NCBI RefSeq assembly: GCF_006494815.1
Contig: NZ_CP041091.1
Span: forward strand, 992,001-1,056,000
DNA from: Nocardioides sambongensis
GTDB lineage: Bacteria; Actinomycetota; Actinomycetes; Propionibacteriales; Nocardioidaceae
Reading direction: 5' to 3'
Length of the DNA stretch: 64,000 nucleotides
The position numbers and the translations under genes were made by a program. Under the pieces are notes generated by a model. It was not told where the DNA came from and ran no database searches. It saw only the letters and a list, made by a program, of their open reading frames with translations. This document shows, in pieces, positions 58,831 through 64,000 of the stretch. Every line of letters starts with the position of its first letter. The first letter of the stretch is position 1.

Positions 58831-58858
58831 GAGCGCGGGCTGTCGTCAGCCCGCGCTC
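58831..58858. terminator. Bidirectional hairpin terminator
   Basis: Perfect 11-bp stem, gagcgcgggct with its complement at 58848-58858, around gtcgtc, between the convergent ABC-F and FtsX-type permease genes. Confidence 0.75.
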
Positions 58859-58883
58859 GACGCGACCAGCGCCACGCTCGCGG

Positions 58884-61424
58884 CTACTCGGTGGAGATCG
58901 CCTCCAAGACGTTGAGCCGGGAGGCCCGGATCGCCGGGATCACCGCGGCCAGCACGCCCACGATCACGGCGATCACCAGGAAGACCACCAGCTGCGTCAG
59001 CGGCAGGCCGAGGCTGGTCAGGTCCTCCTTCAGCGACTCGCGCAGCAGCACGCCGATCACCAGGCCGAGCGCCATCCCGAGGACCGCGCCGAGCACCGCG
59101 ATCGCCACCGACTCCAGGGTGATCATCCGGCGGACCTTGGGCCGGTTCATGCCGATCGCACGCAGCAGCCCGATCTCGCGGGTCCGTTCGATCACGCTGA
59201 GCCCCAGCGTGTTGATGATGCCGATCACGGCGATCACGATGGCGAGCGCCAGCAGGCCGTAGATCATGAACAGGAGCTGGTTGACCTGGTCGCGGATCGA
59301 GTCGGCGAACTCCTCCTTGTCGTAGACCGCCACGGTCGGCGTTGCCGCGGCGGCCTCGTCCAGCTGCTCACCGACCGCGCCCAGGTCGGCGCCGTCCGCG
59401 GCCAGGATGCTGATCGAGTTGTCCTGACGCTGGATCCCCGCCTCGACCAGCGCGTCGAGGGAGACGTTGACCGCCGAGACCGCCTCGCTCGGCTCGATGA
59501 TGCCGCCGACCCGCAGCTCGAGGGTCTTCCCGCCGGGCAGCGCCAGGGAGAGCGGTGAGCCGACCTCGAGGTCGTGCTCGGTGGCGAAGTCGTCGCTCAC
59601 CACCGCGTCGTCCCCGCTGACCACGGCGGACCCGTCCACCTCGTCGAGGTCGTAGATCCGGTCGAACTCGTCGTCGAGGCCGGAGACGAAGAGCGCGTCG
59701 CCGTCGTACTGGGTGCCGACCCACTGCTGTCGGCTGACCACGTCCACGCCGTCGACGGCGGCGAGGTCGTCGCCGACCTCGGTGGTGAAGGGGGTGAAGG
59801 TGGTGTTCTGCACCAGGAAGTCCGCGGTGAACTCCTCGTCGACGACGTCGTCCAGGGAGGTGTTCAGCGACGCCGCCAGGACGCCGATGGTGGAGACCAG
59901 CGCCATCCCGATCATCAGCGCGGACGCGGTCGCACCGGTACGACGAGGGTCGCGCAGCGCGTTCTCGCCGGCCAGCCGCCCGGTGGTGCCGAAGAGGCGA
60001 CCGAAGACGGCACGGCAGGCCACCAGCACCGGGTGTCCGACCACGGAGGCGATCACGGCGACGGTGAGGATCCAGATGACGGCTCCCACGCCGATCCAGG
60101 CGGCGTCGGAGCCGGGCGCGCCGATCACCCCGGCCGCGGCGACGGCCGCGCCGATCACCAGCAGCACCGTGGCGATCAGGACCCGGCGCCGCAGCGACCC
60201 GCGCTCCGGCGTGATGTCGGCGCGCATCGCGGCCACCGGCGGCACCTGCCCGGCCCGGCGCGCCGGCAGGTAGGCCGCGACCATGGTCACCAGGATGCCG
60301 ACCACATAGCTGGTGACGACCGCGCCGACGTCGAGGGTCAGCGCCTCGCCGGCGATGTCGAGGCCGACGCTGCGGAAGACGGCGGCGAGGCCGCGGGCCA
60401 GCAGCAGGCCGAGCGCGATCCCGACGGTCGAGGCGATCACCGAGAGCACGAACGCCTCGAGCAGGACCGAGCGGACCACCTGGCGGCGGGAGGCGCCGAG
60501 CGCGCGGAGCAGGGCGAGCTCGCGACTGCGTTGGGCGACCAGGATGCTGAAGGTGTTGACGATGATGAAGCCGCCGACGATGACCGCGATGATCGCGAAG
60601 ACCAGCAGGAAGGTGGAGATCACGTCGAGGAACTGGCCGATCGCGTCCTGGGACTCCTCGGCCACCGCGTCCCCGGTCACCGCCTCGAACCCGTCGGGTG
60701 CGACCGCCGCGGCCGCGTCGGCGAGCTCGGTCTGGCTGACGCCGGGGGCAGCGGTCAGGGTGACCTGGTTGAACACGTCCTCGCCGCCGAGGAAGATCTG
60801 CTGCGCACCCTCGGTGTCGAAGATCAGCAGGGTGGCGCCGGCGGTCCCGCCCCCGTTGAACTCCGCGATGCCGGTCAGGGTGGCGGTGCGCTCGGGCTCG
60901 CCGAACGGCACCAGCAGGCCGACCTCGTCGCCGATCTGGTAGCCGCCGTTGTCCGCGGCGGCCTCGTCCATCACGATCTGGTCCGGTGCGGTGGGCCAGT
61001 CGCCGTCGAGCAGCTGCAGGATCGTGTCGCCCTCCATGTTCGGGGCGTCGTGGTAGTTGAAGGCGAGGGTGGGTGCGCCGGTGCCGCCCACCACGGTGCC
61101 GTCCTCGGCGAGCAGGCTCATGCCGAAACCCACGACGTCACCGTCGGCCCGCTCGACCTCCGGGAGCGCGGCCAGGTCCGCGATCTGGTCCGGGGTGACC
61201 ACCGCGTCGGTGGCCGCCGGGGCCGCGTCGAAGGACCCGGAGTCTTCGGCGCGCACGACGCCGTCGGGCGTCGAGCCGTAGATGATGCCGTCGAAGGTGG
61301 AGGAGAGGCCGTTGCTGAAGACCAGCACCCCGGAGAGGAAGGCGACACCGAGCACGATCGCCAGGCCGCTCATCAGCAGCCGGATCTTGCGCGCGAACAG
61401 GTTGCGCAGGGTGAGCTTGATCAT
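58884..61424 (-). CDS. FtsX/MacB-type ABC permease, two-domain
   Basis: An 846-residue permease. It has an N-terminal membrane anchor (NLFARKIRLLMSGLAIVLGV), a large outer domain, and FtsX core domains near residues 280-400 (IVNTFSILVAQRSRELALLR) and 720-846 (IGIINTLGLSVIERTREIGL), each with the ERTREIGLLRAIG-type coupling motif, plus a second outer domain between them. These proteins move lipids or lipoproteins or transmit force by mechanotransmission. The ATPase gene ends 8 bp upstream on the same strand, so they form one system. Confidence 0.9.
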   Translation of the reverse strand: MIKLTLRNLFARKIRLLMSGLAIVLGVAFLSGVLVFSNGLSSTFDGIIYGSTPDGVVRAEDSGSFDAAPAATDAVVTPDQIADLAALPEVERADGDVVGFGMSLLAEDGTVVGGTGAPTLAFNYHDAPNMEGDTILQLLDGDWPTAPDQIVMDEAAADNGGYQIGDEVGLLVPFGEPERTATLTGIAEFNGGGTAGATLLIFDTEGAQQIFLGGEDVFNQVTLTAAPGVSQTELADAAAAVAPDGFEAVTGDAVAEESQDAIGQFLDVISTFLLVFAIIAVIVGGFIIVNTFSILVAQRSRELALLRALGASRRQVVRSVLLEAFVLSVIASTVGIALGLLLARGLAAVFRSVGLDIAGEALTLDVGAVVTSYVVGILVTMVAAYLPARRAGQVPPVAAMRADITPERGSLRRRVLIATVLLVIGAAVAAAGVIGAPGSDAAWIGVGAVIWILTVAVIASVVGHPVLVACRAVFGRLFGTTGRLAGENALRDPRRTGATASALMIGMALVSTIGVLAASLNTSLDDVVDEEFTADFLVQNTTFTPFTTEVGDDLAAVDGVDVVSRQQWVGTQYDGDALFVSGLDDEFDRIYDLDEVDGSAVVSGDDAVVSDDFATEHDLEVGSPLSLALPGGKTLELRVGGIIEPSEAVSAVNVSLDALVEAGIQRQDNSISILAADGADLGAVGEQLDEAAAATPTVAVYDKEEFADSIRDQVNQLLFMIYGLLALAIVIAVIGIINTLGLSVIERTREIGLLRAIGMNRPKVRRMITLESVAIAVLGAVLGMALGLVIGVLLRESLKEDLTSLGLPLTQLVVFLVIAVIVGVLAAVIPAIRASRLNVLEAISTE

Positions 61425-61432
61425 CGCCGGCC

Positions 61433-62251
61433 TCAGGCCTCGCCGTTGCCCGTGCCGCCACCGGTGCCCGCGTCGGTGGCGGGTGCGGCTCCGGCGGCGG
61501 CAAGGGTCTGCAGGGCGGTCATGTGCTCGAGGATCTGGTCCCGGTCGGGGTTGCGGAACTCGTCCACCACGCGGCCGTCGGCGAGGAACACCACCCGGTC
61601 GCAGTACGACGCGGCGACGGCGTCGTGGGTGACCATCACGATGGTCTGCCCGAACTCGTCCACGCTGCGCCGCAGGAAGGAGAGCACCTCGGCCCCCGAG
61701 GTGCTGTCCAGGTTGCCGGTGGGCTCGTCGGCGAAGACGATCGACGGCTGGCTCACCAACGCCCGGGCACAGGCCACCCGCTGCTGCTGGCCGCCGGACA
61801 TCTGGTTGGGACGGTGACCCAGCCGGTCGCGCAGACCCACGGTGTCCACCACCGTGTCGAACCATGCCTGGTCGGGCTTCTTCCCGGCCAGGTTGAGCGG
61901 GAGCAGGATGTTCTCCTGGGCGGTCAGGGTCGGGATCAGGTTGAACGCCTGGAAGACGAACCCGATCCGCTCCCGGCGCAGCTGCGTGAGCGCCTTGTCC
62001 TTGAGCTGGCTCAGCGCCGTACCGTCGACCTCCACCTCGCCCGCGGTGGGGGTGTCCAGCGCCGCCAGGCAGTGCATCAGCGTGGACTTGCCGGACCCCG
62101 AGGGACCCATGATCGCGGTGAACTGTCCGGCCTCGAGATCGAGCGTGACTCCGTCCAGAGCGTGCACGGTGGCGCCCCCGGTCCCGTACGTCTTGCGGAG
62201 GTCGACCGCCCGGGCGGCGACGGCGGGCGGGCTGGCGGGTGCGCTCGTCAT
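61433..62251 (-). CDS. MacB/LolD-type ABC ATPase
   Basis: A 272-residue ATPase with Walker [11 protein letters not shown], signature MSGGQQQRVACARAL, Walker B IVFADEPTGNLDS and switch histidine VTHDAVAAS. It has the LolD/MacB-like ENILLPLNLAG Q-loop region. It pairs with the FtsX-type permease that follows. The C-terminal 30 residues are Ala/Gly-rich. Confidence 0.92.
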   Translation of the reverse strand: MTSAPASPPAVAARAVDLRKTYGTGGATVHALDGVTLDLEAGQFTAIMGPSGSGKSTLMHCLAALDTPTAGEVEVDGTALSQLKDKALTQLRRERIGFVFQAFNLIPTLTAQENILLPLNLAGKKPDQAWFDTVVDTVGLRDRLGHRPNQMSGGQQQRVACARALVSQPSIVFADEPTGNLDSTSGAEVLSFLRRSVDEFGQTIVMVTHDAVAASYCDRVVFLADGRVVDEFRNPDRDQILEHMTALQTLAAAGAAPATDAGTGGGTGNGEA

Positions 62252-62318
62252 GGCACCAGCCTGCCCGAGCGCGCCGACACCCGCCATCAGGGGCACCCCT
62301 GATCCCACCCCGACGGCC

Positions 62319-63395
62319 TCATCCCGGCCCCAGCGCGGGGAGGAAGAGCGCGGCGTCGCCGAACTCGTGCCACAGGTAGCCCGAGGCCCGCGCCGCCGCG
62401 TAGGCCCGGTCGGTCAGCTCGTCGCCGGCCACCGCGCGCACCAGCTGCAGGTGGGAGGCGCCGGCGTCGTGCCACCCGGTGACCAGTCCGGTGACGACCT
62501 GGGGCGGCTCGGCCGGCGTCACCACCCGGTCGGTCCAGCCCGCGCTGGGGTGCACCGTCGGGGAGCCGTCGCGGTGGCGGACGGCGGACTCCAGCGCGCG
62601 GGTCACCGTGGTGCCCACCGCCACCACCCGGCCGCCCGAGCGACGGGTTGCGTTCACCACCGCCGCGGTGACCTCGGGTACGGCGAACCGCTCCGGCTGC
62701 GGACCCTCGCCGGCCTCCTGGGAGGAGACCCCGGTGTGCAGGGTGATCGTCGCGGTGACGATGCCGGAGGCGACGAGGTCCGCCACCACCGCCGGGGTGA
62801 ACGGGCGGCCCGCCGACGGCATCTCGGCGCTGCCGGGACGCCGGGAGAACAGGGTCTGGTAGTCGTGCATCTCGAACGGGCGCTCCAGGTAGCCGTAGGA
62901 GATCGGGCGTCCGACCCGCAGCAGGGTGTCCGCCAGGTCGCCGGTGGCCTCGGCGCGCCAGAGCCGGTTGCCACGTCCGGTCGGGGAGGAGGCGCCGTCG
63001 GGGTAGGGGGCGAGCAACCGGACCCGGAGATCGCTGCCGGGGACGGTGAGCAGGTCGCCGGGCCGGGCGTCCAGCACGGCGCGGGCGGCATCGGGGGCGC
63101 GTCGTACCTCCACGACGCGGTGGCCGTCGTCGAGCCGGGTGGCCAGGTGGAGCACCACGGGGCCCTGGCGGTCGCTGTGGGCGTCGAGCTGGGCGGGCAC
63201 GGTCGCGGAGTCGTTCACCACGACGACGTCCCCGGCGCGGAGCTCCGCGGCGAGCCCACGGAAGGTGCGGTGCCGGATCCGGTCGGTACCGGAGGTGCCA
63301 TCCGCGACCAGGAGCCGGACGGCGTCCCGGGCGAGCCCGCGGCGCTCGGCGGGAGCGGGGGCGAAGGTCGGCTCGGTGGTGGGCTGCGCACTCAT
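62319..63395 (-). CDS. Divergent QueA-like S-adenosylmethionine:tRNA ribosyltransferase-isomerase
   Basis: A 358-residue protein with the QueA fold order: DVVVVNDSATVPAQL near residue 60, ISYGYLERPFEMHDYQTLF, GSAEMPSAGRPFTPAVVADL and ITLHTGVSS. QueA makes epoxyqueuosine in tRNA. The normally conserved PTAGLHFT is changed to PSAGRPFT here, and the histidine-rich segment after the TLHVG motif reads GPQPERFAV, so the standard activity is doubtful. No other queuosine gene is in the window. It forms an operon with a short-chain dehydrogenase (1-nt gap). Family call good, function uncertain. Confidence 0.8.
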   Translation of the reverse strand: MSAQPTTEPTFAPAPAERRGLARDAVRLLVADGTSGTDRIRHRTFRGLAAELRAGDVVVVNDSATVPAQLDAHSDRQGPVVLHLATRLDDGHRVVEVRRAPDAARAVLDARPGDLLTVPGSDLRVRLLAPYPDGASSPTGRGNRLWRAEATGDLADTLLRVGRPISYGYLERPFEMHDYQTLFSRRPGSAEMPSAGRPFTPAVVADLVASGIVTATITLHTGVSSQEAGEGPQPERFAVPEVTAAVVNATRRSGGRVVAVGTTVTRALESAVRHRDGSPTVHPSAGWTDRVVTPAEPPQVVTGLVTGWHDAGASHLQLVRAVAGDELTDRAYAAARASGYLWHEFGDAALFLPALGPG

Positions 63396-63396
63396 C

Positions 63397-64000
63397 TCAG
63401 GCCTCCTGGGCGCTCGGACGACGGGTGGTGGTGGCGGTGGGGAGGTCGGTCGCCCGGTAGCGACCCGACGGCGGCCGGCTCGCGAGCAGACCGATCAGGT
63501 GTGGCACGACCGCCTCGGGCAGCGGCCGGTCGGAGATGTCCTGGTCGGGGAACCACTGCTGGTGGAGCGCGGTGCGCATGTCGCCGGGGTCGACCGCGTA
63601 GGCGGTGATCTCCGGGTTCTCGGCGGCGAAGGTGGCGGTCAGGTGGTCGAGGCCGGCTTTCGAGGCGCTGTAGAGGCCCCACCCCGGGTAGTGCTCGACG
63701 GCGGCGTCGGAGGAGAGGGAGAGCAGCGTGCCGTGCCCGGCGACCAGGTGGCCGAGCAGGAGGGAGGTGAGCACCAGTGGTGCGCCCACGTTGTGCCGCC
63801 AGACGTGCTGCAGGTCGGCGGGTGTCACCTGGTCGAGGCGGCGGTAGCGGTGCTCGCCGCTGGCCGGGCCGAGCACGCTGGCGTTGTTCACCAGCAGGTC
63901 GAGCCGGCCGTGGTCCTCGACCGCGGCGCGCAGTGCCGCCCGGTGCTCGGAGTCGGTGACGTCCCCGGGCAGCGCGGTGATCCGTGCGCCGGGGAGCCCG
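63397..64000 (-). CDS. Short-chain dehydrogenase/reductase, N terminus outside the window
   Basis: About 200 residues are visible. The Rossmann NAG-type motif is LVNNASVLGP, the catalytic serine is in LLSLSSDAAVEH and the Tyr/Lys pair in LYSASKAGLDHL, so this is an active classical SDR. The nucleotide-binding Gly-rich loop and start codon lie beyond 64000. Its stop is 1 nt before the start of the QueA-like gene, so the two are coupled. Substrate unknown. Confidence 0.88.
   Translation of the reverse strand, partial: GLPGARITALPGDVTDSEHRAALRAAVEDHGRLDLLVNNASVLGPASGEHRYRRLDQVTPADLQHVWRHNVGAPLVLTSLLLGHLVAGHGTLLSLSSDAAVEHYPGWGLYSASKAGLDHLTATFAAENPEITAYAVDPGDMRTALHQQWFPDQDISDRPLPEAVVPHLIGLLASRPPSGRYRATDLPTATTTRRPSAQEA

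Overview
The window is about 70% G+C by eye, uses GTG starts freely and overlaps genes at ATGA/GTGA junctions. It is chromosomal DNA of a high-GC actinobacterium. WhiA, RbpA, a KstR-type steroid regulon, a SufR-led suf operon and acVLRF1 all fit Actinomycetota. Nocardioides or a relative (Propionibacteriales) is my inference from gene order. I see no tRNA, rRNA, CRISPR array, insertion sequence, phage gene or integration site, and no gap between genes longer than about 230 bp.

Positions 1-19665 carry a sterol/steroid catabolism region. Four perfect 14-bp KstR boxes (TnnAACnnGTTnnA, at 1231, 9290, 11847 and 17013) sit in front of a DUF35/thiolase pair, an F420-type oxidoreductase, an acyl-CoA ligase, echA19/fadD19, fadE26-fadE27 and kshA. 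Together these would activate and beta-oxidise the sterol side chain and 9-alpha-hydroxylate the ring. The KshA oxygenase and its KshB reductase are almost adjacent. Between two KstR units lies a block without a KstR box (about 2397-8744): a GMC oxidoreductase, an aldehyde dehydrogenase, a PucR-type regulator and an acyl-CoA ligase. It looks like a separate alcohol-to-acyl-CoA module.

Positions 19688-29619 hold a metallo-beta-lactamase-fold hydrolase, uvrA (with a LexA-like box), two tandem Rieske Tat-lipoproteins, uvrC, rapZ, yvcK and whiA. Positions 29766-39337 hold lower glycolysis (gap-pgk-tpiA), secG and rbpA, then on the minus strand tkt-tal-pgi-pgl, without the zwf and opcA genes often found there. 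Positions 39461-43163 hold heme O and heme A synthases and an ABC exporter. Positions 44127-50843 are the complete suf Fe-S assembly operon sufR-B-D-(Rieske ferredoxin)-C-S-U-(MIP18). The rest holds an ASCH protein, acVLRF1, a GNAT enzyme, two ABC export systems, a phosphotransferase, a zinc peptidase, an ABC-F ATPase, a divergent QueA homologue and a truncated short-chain dehydrogenase.

Nine otherwise normal genes, including tkt, pgi and sufS, are broken by a total of 14 single-base losses, each in a short G or C run. I read these as sequence errors, not pseudogenes, and annotate the genes across the breaks. A second window-wide pattern is a TANNNT hexamer 6-7 nt before the start codon of at least 15 genes, pointing to leaderless mRNAs.
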